Positions 33,950 through 41,622 of a DNA stretch of 64,000 nt are shown here, piece by piece. Source of the DNA: Rhizonema sp. PD37 (GTDB lineage Bacteria > Cyanobacteriota > Cyanobacteriia > Cyanobacteriales > Nostocaceae). The notes under the pieces are model-generated. The model saw nothing but the letters and a program-made list of their open reading frames with translations, was not told the origin of the DNA and made no database searches. The first letter of the stretch is position 1. The number at the start of each line of letters is the position of its first letter. The position numbers and the translations under genes are program-made. The DNA is taken from NCBI GenBank assembly GCA_029379215.1, contig JAQYWO010000002.1, positions 1 to 64,000 of the forward strand. Direction: 5' to 3'.

Positions 33950-34996
33950 ATGCCTGCTCAGATTTATCATCTGATTGCTTTCCTCGTTGCCGCTGTCGTC
34001 GTTCTCTGGACAATACCCGATGTCAGGAACATTGGCATTAAAAGTGGACGGGTAGATAAACCAGGAGACAGAAAAGTCCATCAACGCCCGATGGTGCGTC
34101 TGGGAGGAGTTTCTATCTTCACTGGTACAATCTTTTCTCTAATGATTGTTTGGTGCTTGGGTGGATTCGGACATTTGTCGCCGGAAAAAGAATGGCAAAT
34201 TTGGGGTGTCATCTTAGGCGGGATCGGCTTTTTCCTAATCGGTTTAGCCGACGACTTGTTAAATTTGTCACCATTCTTGCGCCTCTTTTTGCAAATTGTT
34301 GTTGCCATTGGTGCATGGAAAGCAGGCGTAAGCATAGAATTTCTGAGCATTCCGACAATGGGGATGGTTGATCTCAATTGGCTCTCGATGCCAATCACAG
34401 TCATTTGGCTGGTAGGGATGGTAAATGCGATTAATTGGATTGACGGCTTAGATGGGCTAGCTGCTGGGGTGTCTGGAATCGCCTCTATCGTTATGCTCTT
34501 TGTTGCTTTGTTTATGCACCAACCAGCAGCAGCATTAATTGCGGCTGCACTTGGGGGTGCGTCTTTAGGATTTCTCCGCTATAATTTTAACCCTGCCCAA
34601 ATTTTTATGGGAGATGGCGGGTCTTATTTTATGGGTTTCACCCTAGCAGCAGTCGGCATTATTGGACTTGTGAAAACTCCTGCTGTCACTGCGATCTTAT
34701 TACCTTATCTCATTTTAGCAGTACCCATTGTCGATATGTCAGCAGTGATTTTGACACGACTTCGGCGTGGTAAATCACCATTTACTGCTGATAAAAGCCA
34801 TCTCCATCATCGATTGTTACACGCGGGTTTATCTCACAGACTGACCGTTTTATTTATTTACTCTTTAACCCTATGGGTTGGGAGTTTGGCATTAGCTGTT
34901 GCTGGTATACCCAGTGGTATTACTTACGCCTGCGGTGCCACCTCACTGCTAAGCTGCACTTGCTGGCAAGTTTGGAAAAACTCAAGACAACAATAG
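33950..34996 (+). CDS. WecA/TagO-type undecaprenyl-phosphate sugar-1-phosphate transferase
   Basis: The 348-residue polytopic membrane protein of the MraY/WecA family moves an N-acetylhexosamine-1-phosphate from a UDP sugar to a polyprenyl phosphate, starting surface polysaccharide or wall polymer synthesis. It has about ten transmembrane segments. Cytoplasmic motifs are DKPGDRKVHQRPMVRLGG, the metal-binding Asp pair in LIGLADDLLN, NAINWIDGLDGLAAG, FMGDGGSYFMG, and the HLHHRL motif near the C-terminus, typical of WecA/TagO-type rather than MraY enzymes. I place the start at ATG 33950 (MPAQIYHLIAF), four codons after an in-frame TTG. The substrate sugar is not determined by sequence. Confidence 0.9.
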   Translation: MPAQIYHLIAFLVAAVVVLWTIPDVRNIGIKSGRVDKPGDRKVHQRPMVRLGGVSIFTGTIFSLMIVWCLGGFGHLSPEKEWQIWGVILGGIGFFLIGLADDLLNLSPFLRLFLQIVVAIGAWKAGVSIEFLSIPTMGMVDLNWLSMPITVIWLVGMVNAINWIDGLDGLAAGVSGIASIVMLFVALFMHQPAAALIAAALGGASLGFLRYNFNPAQIFMGDGGSYFMGFTLAAVGIIGLVKTPAVTAILLPYLILAVPIVDMSAVILTRLRRGKSPFTADKSHLHHRLLHAGLSHRLTVLFIYSLTLWVGSLALAVAGIPSGITYACGATSLLSCTCWQVWKNSRQQ

Positions 34997-35041
34997 CTCA
35001 AAGCATTTAGCTTGAGCGCATAAAAGCGGTAGTCTATGGAT

Positions 35042-35072
35042 TAGCGGTGTTGCCTGAAAAGGCGAACCGCTA
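35042..35072 (+). terminator. Hairpin between the transferase gene and cinA
   Basis: TAGCGGTGTTGCCT and AGGCGAACCGCTA form an imperfect stem in the 103-nt gap. It may end the upstream transcript. Confidence 0.4.
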
Positions 35073-35099
35073 ACTGCTGATCGCTAAAAGCTATTTATT

Positions 35100-36344
35100 A
35101 TGAGTGCAGAAATTATTTGTGTTGGTACAGAAATGCTGTTGGGAGATATTCTCAATAGTAATGCTCAATTTTTAGCGCAGCAATTAGCTAAACTGGGTAT
35201 TCCCCACTTTTATCAAACAGTGGTAGGAGATAATCCCACTCGGCTCAAGCAAGTGATTGAAATTGCTTGTCGAAGAGCGCAAATTCTGATATTTACTGGT
35301 GGGCTTGGTCCGACACCAGACGATCTCACCTGTGAAACGATCGCCGACTTTTTTGGTGCCCCCTTAATAGAACGTCCGGAAATTATTGAAGATATTTCTC
35401 AGAAACATGCTCTCCGGGGACGAGTCATGACTCCAAGCAACCGCAAGCAAGCTTTGATTCCCCAAGGAGCAGAAATTTTACCTAACTCTACAGGTACGGC
35501 ACCCGGTATTATTTGGCAACCTCAGGCAGGATTAACAATTTTCACTTTTCCTGGGGTACCAAGTGAAATGTACCGGATGTGGGAAGACACGGCTGTACCT
35601 TACTTGAAAAACCAAGGTTGGGGTAAAGAAATTATTTACAGTCGGATGTTAAAGTTTTGGGGGATTGCTGAGTCGGCTTTGGCAGAAAAAGTTACAGCTT
35701 ATCTCAACATGCCTAATCCCACAGTAGCACCTTATGCTAGTAAGGGAGAAGTTAAATTACGAGTTTCTGCTAAAGCAGCAAATGAAGCGGCAGCACAAGA
35801 TTTAATTGCGCCTGTTGAGAAACAACTCCAAGACATTGCAGGCTTAGATTATTACGGTGCCGATGATGACACTCTAGCCTCAGTAGTCGGTCAGTTATTA
35901 CTGGCAGCAGGACAAACTCTTTCGGTTGCCGAATCCTGCACCGGTGGTGGATTGGGGCAGATGTTGACGGAGATAACTGGTAGTTCCAGTTACTTTTGGG
36001 GTGGAGTTATTTCCTATGACAACTCAGTAAAAATTAAGCTGTTAGGGGCGAATCCAGAAGACTTGGCAAAGTTTGGCGCGGTTAGTTCGATTGTGGCAGA
36101 ACAAATGGCAGCCGGAGTGCGATCGCGTCTGGATACAACTTGGGGACTAAGTATCACTGGTATTGCCGGACCAAATGGTGGTACGGAGACAAAGCCAGTC
36201 GGTTTAGTTTATATTGGTTTAGCTGGACCTCATGAAGTGAAAAGTTTTGAGTATCGCTTCGGTGCAGCCCGAGGCAGATCTTTAATTCGTCATCTTAGCG
36301 CCTGTAATGCTTTGGATAATTTGCGCCGGAAGTTAGCAGCTTAG
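35100..36344 (+). CDS. cinA: CinA-like protein (nicotinamide-nucleotide amidase / competence-damage protein)
   Basis: The 414-residue protein has two domains. The N-terminal MoCF/COG1058 domain (about 1-170) carries ICVGTEMLLGDILNSNAQFL and FTGGLGPTPDDLTCET. The C-terminal amidase domain (about 255-414) carries LSVAESCTGGGLGQMLTEI, FWGGVISYDN and SITGIAGPNGGTETKPVG. In characterised members the C-terminal part deamidates nicotinamide mononucleotide and the N-terminal part hydrolyses damaged ADP-ribose-type nucleotides. Cyanobacterial copies are usually annotated CinA, and a link with competence is not certain. A perfect hairpin follows the stop. Confidence 0.95.
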   Translation: MSAEIICVGTEMLLGDILNSNAQFLAQQLAKLGIPHFYQTVVGDNPTRLKQVIEIACRRAQILIFTGGLGPTPDDLTCETIADFFGAPLIERPEIIEDISQKHALRGRVMTPSNRKQALIPQGAEILPNSTGTAPGIIWQPQAGLTIFTFPGVPSEMYRMWEDTAVPYLKNQGWGKEIIYSRMLKFWGIAESALAEKVTAYLNMPNPTVAPYASKGEVKLRVSAKAANEAAAQDLIAPVEKQLQDIAGLDYYGADDDTLASVVGQLLLAAGQTLSVAESCTGGGLGQMLTEITGSSSYFWGGVISYDNSVKIKLLGANPEDLAKFGAVSSIVAEQMAAGVRSRLDTTWGLSITGIAGPNGGTETKPVGLVYIGLAGPHEVKSFEYRFGAARGRSLIRHLSACNALDNLRRKLAA

Positions 36345-36377
36345 CTATTACTGTTTGAGAGGGAACTCTTAACAGTG

Positions 36378-36403
36378 AAACCCACACTTAAAAGTGTGGG
36401 TTT
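36378..36403 (+). terminator. Terminator after cinA
   Basis: AAACCCACACTTA and AAGTGTGGGTTT form a perfect 12-bp stem 34 nt after the stop codon. Confidence 0.7.
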
Positions 36404-36487
36404 GAAAATAGAATAAGCACAACTTCTCCTCCCTCACTCTCCCTCGTGCTTGAGGGCGATCGTTATCCACCTTTATTAAGTATTGTT

Positions 36488-36688
36488 CTATAGATTTTCT
36501 TGATCTTTAACTTCACTTTTTTCATACTCAGTAATAATACTTATAATGTCATCTGCTGCGATATCAGCTTGTTCAGAGTTAGTATAAATAGTGAGTAGAA
36601 TGATACCCGTTGCTGTTTTCTGGTAATAAATGAGACGGTAGCCCTTTGAACCGTATTGTTGTATAATGCGGTCGTTTTCAGTAGACAA
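36488..36688 (-). pseudogene. RelE-family toxin, 3' half only
   Basis: The 66 codons contain the C-terminal core of a RelE-type mRNA-interferase, KGYRLIYYQKTATGIILLTI followed by YTNSEQADIAADDIISIITE. The N-terminal ~50-60 residues are missing and replaced by a short unrelated start. No antitoxin gene sits beside it. Its strand and position are compatible with being the lost 3' half of the broken relE-like gene at 37932-38082, now separated by ~1.2 kb that includes the brnT module. That link is inference. Confidence 0.6.
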
Positions 36689-36717
36689 TTGACAAAAATA
36701 CTGGCATCCCGTATATT

Positions 36718-37023
36718 ATGAATGATGCAGACAGCTTTGAATGGGATTATCAAAAAGCTCTCACAAACTACATCAAGCACGGGGTGAGTTTCGACGAAGC
36801 TTCCGAGGTATTCCGTGACCCTTTCGGTATTGAGAAACCAGACGACAGAAAAGCCTATGGCGAGGAAAGGTATATCCGTATTGGGATAGCTTTTAGCAGA
36901 CTTCTGATGGTCGTTTATACCGAACGAGGGGAGAACACCAGAATTATATCAGCACGCGAGGTAACAAAAAATGAACGAAACGATTATTACCGCGAGAATG
37001 CACAAGGATGGGACGGTGGTTGA
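36718..37023 (+). CDS. brnT: BrnT-family toxin
   Basis: The 101-residue protein is a full BrnT-type ribonuclease toxin: FEWDYQKALTNYIKHGVSFD, then ASEVFRDPFGIEKPDDR, then GEERYIRIGIAFSRLLMVVY, and RIISAREVTKNERNDYYREN. BrnT proteins have a RelE-like fold and inhibit translation. The gene overlaps its HTH partner by 53 nt. Base composition is richer in G+C than the surroundings and rare-looking codons (for example GCGCAGCCG in the partner) suggest transfer from a proteobacterium. Confidence 0.88.
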   Translation: MNDADSFEWDYQKALTNYIKHGVSFDEASEVFRDPFGIEKPDDRKAYGEERYIRIGIAFSRLLMVVYTERGENTRIISAREVTKNERNDYYRENAQGWDGG

Positions 37024-37363
37024 AGTGTTGCCTGACGGTAGCGAACAACCCTTTCCTAAACAGCCGATGCGTTCGATGACCGAAGAAGAAATTTATGCTG
37101 CGGCTCTAAGCGACCCTGACGCGCAGCCGCTTACAGAGGCAGATTTAGCCCGTATGAAGCGGGTATCCCGTGTAAAAATTATCCGCCGTGCTTTGCACTT
37201 GACACAAGAGGAATTTGCCGCCCGTTACCATATCCCCCTCGGCACTCTGCGGGACTGGGAGCAAGGACGCAGCGAACCAGACCAGACCGCAAAGGCTTAC
37301 CTGAAGGTGATCGCCGCCAATCCAGAAGCTATTTATCAAGCCTTGCAAGCTACCCCTCATTAG
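36971..37363 (+). CDS. XRE-type HTH antitoxin of the BrnT pair
   Basis: The 130-residue protein has a variable N-terminal half (MTEEEIYAAALSDPDAQPLT resembles the linker of BrnA-like antitoxins) and a C-terminal helix-turn-helix: KIIRRALHLTQEEFAARYHI followed by PLGTLRDWEQGRSEPDQTAK. It likely binds the toxin through its N-terminal part and represses the operon through the HTH. It starts inside brnT, and the two are co-translated. The G+C-rich codon use stands out from neighbouring genes, which indicates recent acquisition. Confidence 0.85.
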   Translation: MNETIITARMHKDGTVVEVLPDGSEQPFPKQPMRSMTEEEIYAAALSDPDAQPLTEADLARMKRVSRVKIIRRALHLTQEEFAARYHIPLGTLRDWEQGRSEPDQTAKAYLKVIAANPEAIYQALQATPH

Positions 37364-37387
37364 GAGAGCTACTCAGATCTTTATTAT

Positions 37388-37594
37388 ATGAGTGAGCATT
37401 TTATTTCCCTGCCAAAGAATGTTTACTGTCACCTGCTAACTGTTGCCAAAACGCAGGGAATGACACCTGCTGATTGGATTGCGTCACAAATCCCTACCAA
37501 TGTTGATCAGCAAATCCCTCAAACCTCTTCACTCTCAGGCCTGATTGGCGCAATTAATAGTCAGGTTGAACCGTCTCCGAGAAAAAAGGAATAG
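37388..37594 (+). CDS. Small antitoxin-like protein (orphan)
   Basis: The 68-residue protein, FISLPKNVYCHLLTVAKTQG followed by MTPADWIASQIP and an SGLIGAINSQ tail, resembles the short ribbon-type antitoxins that precede PIN toxins in cyanobacteria. No toxin follows. Codon use is AT-rich like the host, unlike the preceding brnT pair. It may be an orphan antitoxin left after loss of its toxin. Confidence 0.5.
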   Translation: MSEHFISLPKNVYCHLLTVAKTQGMTPADWIASQIPTNVDQQIPQTSSLSGLIGAINSQVEPSPRKKE

Positions 37595-37908
37595 TCAGAA
37601 CTTAATACCAACTTTTGACCCTAAGCTGGTAAAACCTTTTAAATATGCGATCAGGTATATCTGTAAAACAACTGTCTTGCTCACAACCTATGTGCTATAG
37701 CTCTTGTCTTTCTACCATTTGTTGAAGCTTATTGCCTCCGCGATTGTCCTGGAACTGTATCACTAGACGGGATCAGCAACGGAACAGAAAATGCGGTTAG
37801 TGTGTTTTAATAAAATACTTATCTAATAACCTAAGTTGCGGGTTATCAGATACAAATCTACCATTTCAGGCGATCGCATATGGCGAGTTGGCGATTACGC
37901 CGAAGCGC
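37595..37908. other. Gene-free region in the toxin-antitoxin island
   Basis: No gene is supported. The right end carries a HIP1-like GCGATCGC at 37870 and runs into a transposase scrap. Confidence 0.5.
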
Positions 37909-37951
37909 AATTGGAATTCCGCTTTTAGTGGTCAATAACTGGACTCTAAAT
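37909..37951 (-). mobile_element. Transposase scrap at the break of the relE-like gene
   Basis: On the minus strand one frame reads FRVQLLTTKSGIPI, nearly the same as VRVQLLTTKSVIP in the transposase fragment at 30016-30165. It lies exactly where similarity to RelE stops in the pseudogene at 37932-38082, so an insertion sequence probably truncated the toxin gene and then decayed. Confidence 0.55.
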
Positions 37952-38082
37952 CTCGTGAAAAGTCAGGTTCAATTATGGGTTGTATATCCGACACGAATAC
38001 TCCGATATTTCTTGGCGAGTGCGCGTAGATTGCGATTAAACGTTGGTGCGGCTTCAACTTGAATCAACGATCGCTCAGACAT
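37932..38082 (-). pseudogene. Broken RelE-type toxin gene (5' part, frameshifted)
   Basis: ATG at 38082 overlaps the end of the antitoxin gene (ATG inside GATGTCTGA), the usual coupling. The first frame gives MSERSLIQVEAAPTFNRNLR then ALAKKYRSIR, a RelE-type N-terminus, and stops early at 37969. A one-base shift restores DIQPIIEPDF, the expected continuation, which then runs into transposase sequence. The toxin therefore lacks its catalytic C-terminal half. Confidence 0.75.
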
Positions 38083-38320
38083 CTTCAAGTCCTTCCCAAA
38101 GTTGAGTCACGGGAATTGTTTGTCCAGTCATAGCTTCATGCCAAGCTTGACGAAAATCTTCTACAATCGCTTTTTTGGATGGCTCATCTTCATCAATACC
38201 TGCTATTTCTGGGATGAGAACAATTACTTCAACTCGACTGTTCTGATCTATCATTAAGGGATGATCTAAAGTTAGTTTTCCATGCTGATTAATGGTTGCC
38301 ATAACTTTAATTGCTTTCAT
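38075..38320 (-). CDS. Antitoxin of the broken RelE-type toxin
   Basis: The 81-residue protein has GGAG 8 nt before its ATG. MKAIKVMATINQHGKLTLDH followed by PLMIDQNSRVEVIVLIPE resembles a beta-rich DNA-binding N-terminus of cyanobacterial antitoxins, with an acidic toxin-binding tail (EDFRQAWHEAMTGQTIPVTQ). It overlaps the broken toxin gene, so it now protects against nothing local but could still repress or cross-neutralise. Confidence 0.72.
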   Translation of the reverse strand: MKAIKVMATINQHGKLTLDHPLMIDQNSRVEVIVLIPEIAGIDEDEPSKKAIVEDFRQAWHEAMTGQTIPVTQLWEGLEDV

Positions 38321-38542
38321 GGAAACTCCTATCGTTTGAGATTATATTTTAGAGAAATTAGCCTTTGAGCATAGGCGATAAGTGTGATCCTGCTAGGATT
38401 CATCACAACTATCAACAACTTTATCTAATTTTAATTCATTTAAGATGAGAGGAAATTCAAATCTTGCACCAACTCCTGCTACATAAAATGCGTGCGGCAG
38501 TTGATACAATGGGAGAACCCTTGCAATCCGATGCTAAGCGTC

Positions 38543-38794
38543 ATGAGTCAATATATTCAGCCATTAAACTTACAAATATCACCTGATTCGTTAAATCAGG
38601 GTGAATATGCTATCCGTCAGGAATTAGCCTTACAATTATATGGACAGCATATTTTTACTTTTGCTCAAGCACGCCAGCTAGCTAACTTATCTGTGTGGAA
38701 ATTTCAACAACTGTTGGGACAAAATAAAATAGAACGTCATTATAATGAAATGGATTTAGCCGAAGATATGAAGATCATTGAATCAGGTTTTTAG
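38543..38794 (+). CDS. UPF0175-family antitoxin-like protein
   Basis: I use ATG 38543 as start (83 residues); an upstream GTG frame adds 17 residues without support. The pattern RQELALQLYGQHIFTFAQAR followed by QLANLSVWKFQQLLGQNKI matches UPF0175, a small helix-turn-helix family that pairs with DUF3368 PIN-like proteins. The downstream gene is such a DUF3368 gene, 12 nt away, although it is broken. Confidence 0.82.
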   Translation: MSQYIQPLNLQISPDSLNQGEYAIRQELALQLYGQHIFTFAQARQLANLSVWKFQQLLGQNKIERHYNEMDLAEDMKIIESGF

Positions 38795-38806
38795 AAATTA
38801 GAAATC

Positions 38807-39296
38807 GTGACAGTTATTTGTAATGCGACACCTCTCATCAACTTTGCTGCTATCAATCACCTTGATATCTTGGAAGCTGTATTTGGGAAAATTATTATTC
38901 CCCAAGCTGTCTATGATGAAACAACTGTATCAGGGTTTCCCGGCTCAGAATTTGTGTTGCAAGCTGTGACTTACGCTATTGTTAAAAATTCGTTCAGTTT
39001 CCAAAATAGCGCTCAGCATACCATCAGATTTAGATAATGGTGAATGGGAAGTGATCGCTTTAGCGTTGGAAATTGGTGAACAGCGAATACTGTTAGACGA
39101 ACGTGAAGCACGTCAAGTAGCTCAAATGAGATTACAAGTAATTGGTACTCTAGGTATTCTTTTATTGGCAAAAAATAGGAAGATAATTACACAAGTTCAA
39201 CCTTTGTTGGATGCGATGATGGATACTGCTCAATATTGGGTGAGTCGTACTCTATACAAACAAGTCTTGCAACAAGCGGGAGAATTTATTGAGTAA
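38807..39296 (+). pseudogene. DUF3368 (PIN-like) toxin gene with a frameshift
   Basis: The first frame (from GTG 38807) gives VICNATPLINFAAINHLDIL and IIIPQAVYDETTVSGFPGSE, then ends at 39037. The second frame, open from about 38979, gives LDNGEWEVIALALEIGEQRI, LLDEREARQVAQMRLQVIGT and the usual C-terminus. Joined, they make one normal DUF3368 protein of about 160 residues. The shift lies around the A5 run at 38984-38988. It is either a true loss-of-function mutation or a sequencing error; programmed slippage is possible but unsupported. Confidence 0.8.
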
Positions 39297-39431
39297 ATAG
39301 AAGCTCAGTACTGCTTAGGTGAAGTTAAGCACAATCCAAAATATAAAATTAAATAAAGGCTTTTAGTTGCGTTCGTAGTGCGACTCAGTCAGCCTGTTAC
39401 CAGACAGTACAACTACGAAAAAAATAAAATC

Positions 39432-39452
39432 CCCGACTTCGCAGAAGTCGGG
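39432..39452. terminator. Hairpin downstream of purT
   Basis: CCCGACTTC and GAAGTCGGG form a perfect 9-bp stem with a 3-nt loop, 8 nt beyond the purT stop codon. It could end transcription from both sides. Confidence 0.6.
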
Positions 39453-39459
39453 CATCTGT

Positions 39460-40620
39460 CTACGAAGCTAACTTTATCTGACTTGCGGCTTTTGTCGCCT
39501 TTTCCCGCGCTTGTTGAATGTTATTTCCTTTAGCTAAAGCCACTCCCATGCGCCGATAAGGATGGGCGTTAGGTTTCCCGAATAGGCGGATATCTACATC
39601 TTTCTCTGAAAGTGCCTCAGCTACACCTGTGAATGCTACAGTATCTGAATGTTCCGTAGCTAAAATGACAGCACTGGCAGCAGCACCTAACTGTTGTATA
39701 TGCGGAATAGGCAACCCGAGAATTGCTCTGAGGTGTAGTTCAAATTCGTTGAGATTTTGCGAGATTAATGTTACCATTCCCGTATCATGAGGTCTAGGGG
39801 AAAGTTCGGAGAAAATCACTTCGTCTTTGGTAAGAAAAAATTCTACTCCAAAAATTCCCGCTCCTCCTAATGCATCTGTGACTTTTTTGGCTGTTGTTTG
39901 TGCTGAGACTATCATCTTTTCGGGAATTTCTGCGGGTTGCCAAGATTCTTGATAATCTCCTCTTTCTTGACGATGACCAATCGGAGAACAGAAAATTGTT
40001 GGTGCATTCCACTGCTTAATTGTCAGTAAAGTAATCTCAATCTCAAAATCAATAAACTCTTCGACTATCACTTTTTGGCTATCACCTCTGGAATTGGCGA
40101 TCGCATACAACCATGCCTTTTCAACTTCACTCTTGTCTTTCACAACAGATTGCCCTTTGCCTGAAGATGACATTACAGGTTTGACAACATTGGGAAACCC
40201 GATTTCACAAGAAACAGCAATCAACTCTTCTAGGGCGATCGCATAAGCATATTTAGCAGTGCGAATGCCTAACTTGTCATGAGCAAGATTCCTAATTCTA
40301 TCACGGTTCATTGTGTAGTTAGTTGCTGCCGCAGTTGGGATCACAGTAAAGCCTTTTTGCTCAAATTCCAGAAGTTTTTCGGTTCTAATTGCTTCTATTT
40401 CTGGTATAATAAAGTTAGGCTGATGCTTAGTAACAATAGTTTCCAAATCATCAGCACTTAGCATGGAAATGACCTCACAACAATCAGCAACTTGCATAGC
40501 CGGAGCATTGGCATAGCGATCGACAGCAATTACATAATTACCAAGACGTTGAGCCGCAATAACAAATTCTTTACCGAGTTCTCCTGAACCCAGTAGCATT
40601 AATTTTTGTGGTAGCTTCAT
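39460..40620 (-). CDS. purT: Formate-dependent phosphoribosylglycinamide formyltransferase
   Basis: The 386-residue ATP-grasp enzyme makes formyl-GAR from GAR, formate and ATP in purine synthesis, independent of folate. Motifs are MLLGSGELGKEFVIAAQRLG, AVDRYANAPAMQVA, IIPEIEAIRTEKL, VVKPVMSSSGKGQSVV (ATP-grasp), GGAGIFGVEFFL, and ELSPRPHDTGMVTLISQNLN. The length is normal. The gene stands alone between a broken toxin gene and a long gene-free region. Confidence 0.97.
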   Translation of the reverse strand: MKLPQKLMLLGSGELGKEFVIAAQRLGNYVIAVDRYANAPAMQVADCCEVISMLSADDLETIVTKHQPNFIIPEIEAIRTEKLLEFEQKGFTVIPTAAATNYTMNRDRIRNLAHDKLGIRTAKYAYAIALEELIAVSCEIGFPNVVKPVMSSSGKGQSVVKDKSEVEKAWLYAIANSRGDSQKVIVEEFIDFEIEITLLTIKQWNAPTIFCSPIGHRQERGDYQESWQPAEIPEKMIVSAQTTAKKVTDALGGAGIFGVEFFLTKDEVIFSELSPRPHDTGMVTLISQNLNEFELHLRAILGLPIPHIQQLGAAASAVILATEHSDTVAFTGVAEALSEKDVDIRLFGKPNAHPYRRMGVALAKGNNIQQAREKATKAASQIKLAS

Positions 40621-41622
40621 CTGAAAACCTCAAGGAGACAGGAGACGGAAGGGATTTGCTTCATCATTTTACTCATCATCCTGCACTGAATCAAACCTAG
40701 CACCACGTAGTTGTAAATCTTGACGTTGAATCTTTGTCAAAATATTGTAAAACCAATTATTGCGCTTCTCTGTCAATATCTCGCGTCTCGAGCTGAACTT
40801 AGGCTTCTTGAGCCAGAAGCAACAGCACAAACTTTCGTCGGAACGTTAGTGCATGTTGTGATTTCTCAGCAAATGCGATCGCCTCATCGATAACTTGATT
40901 TACCTGATCGTTAGAACAGATCTAAGTGCTAAGTAGAGTAATAACTTCTTTAACAGCTCCACATGCACTTCTGTGTCGGAAAAAGTCGTGGTGTTCACTG
41001 GCAATTTTTTCCACAGCCAGGAGAAAATGGAACATCTGCTCCAGTAGGTGGGTAAAATATGTGAACAAAGTATTTTCTAAAATACAAATTTTTATTGTTG
41101 TTTTAGATAGCGAGAGTCCCGTAGATGATTTACCAATGGTCAAAAGCATTCCTAGTGAGTGGAAGTTTATTCTTCCCATTCAAACTAAGAATCACCTGTT
41201 TATACTCCTTTGAGCAGGAATATGCACCTTATAAAAACAGCAACTGTAGTATCCTTAGGGCGTCGGGGAAATGGCGTTATCCTGGAGAATGATATTGTAT
41301 ATTTACAGAAGAAAAGTTTTTACATGATGTTTATAGAATGCATCGCTGGCAGAACTAGCAAACAAAATCTCAGTAAAATTCCTGATTTTTGCGTCTGTTT
41401 GATAATAATTTCTAAAGTATTGTGTAGAAAAGTTGAGTTCATGTTAGGTTAAGCTATGGAAAGAACAAATATACTGACTATTTTTCCTTCGGAGAACGCA
41501 AAATTAACTATTGGCAGAGGTCGATAGATGGTTATATCTATGATGTGTTAATGAAGAGATATTTCCTAACTAAAATATTTATTATCTAATTTTTAGGAAA
41601 ATTAAAAAATAAGGTTAATTAA
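40621..41622. other. Gene-free kilobase upstream of the kinase gene
   Basis: No complete gene is supported. On the minus strand about 40803-40921 a 40-codon frame without start codon reads QVIDEAIAFAEKSQHALTFR followed by RKFVLLLLAQEA, perhaps the tail of a lost gene that I do not recognise. Short frames near 40926-41213 and 41210-41452 have no ribosome-binding site or family resemblance. Confidence 0.5.
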
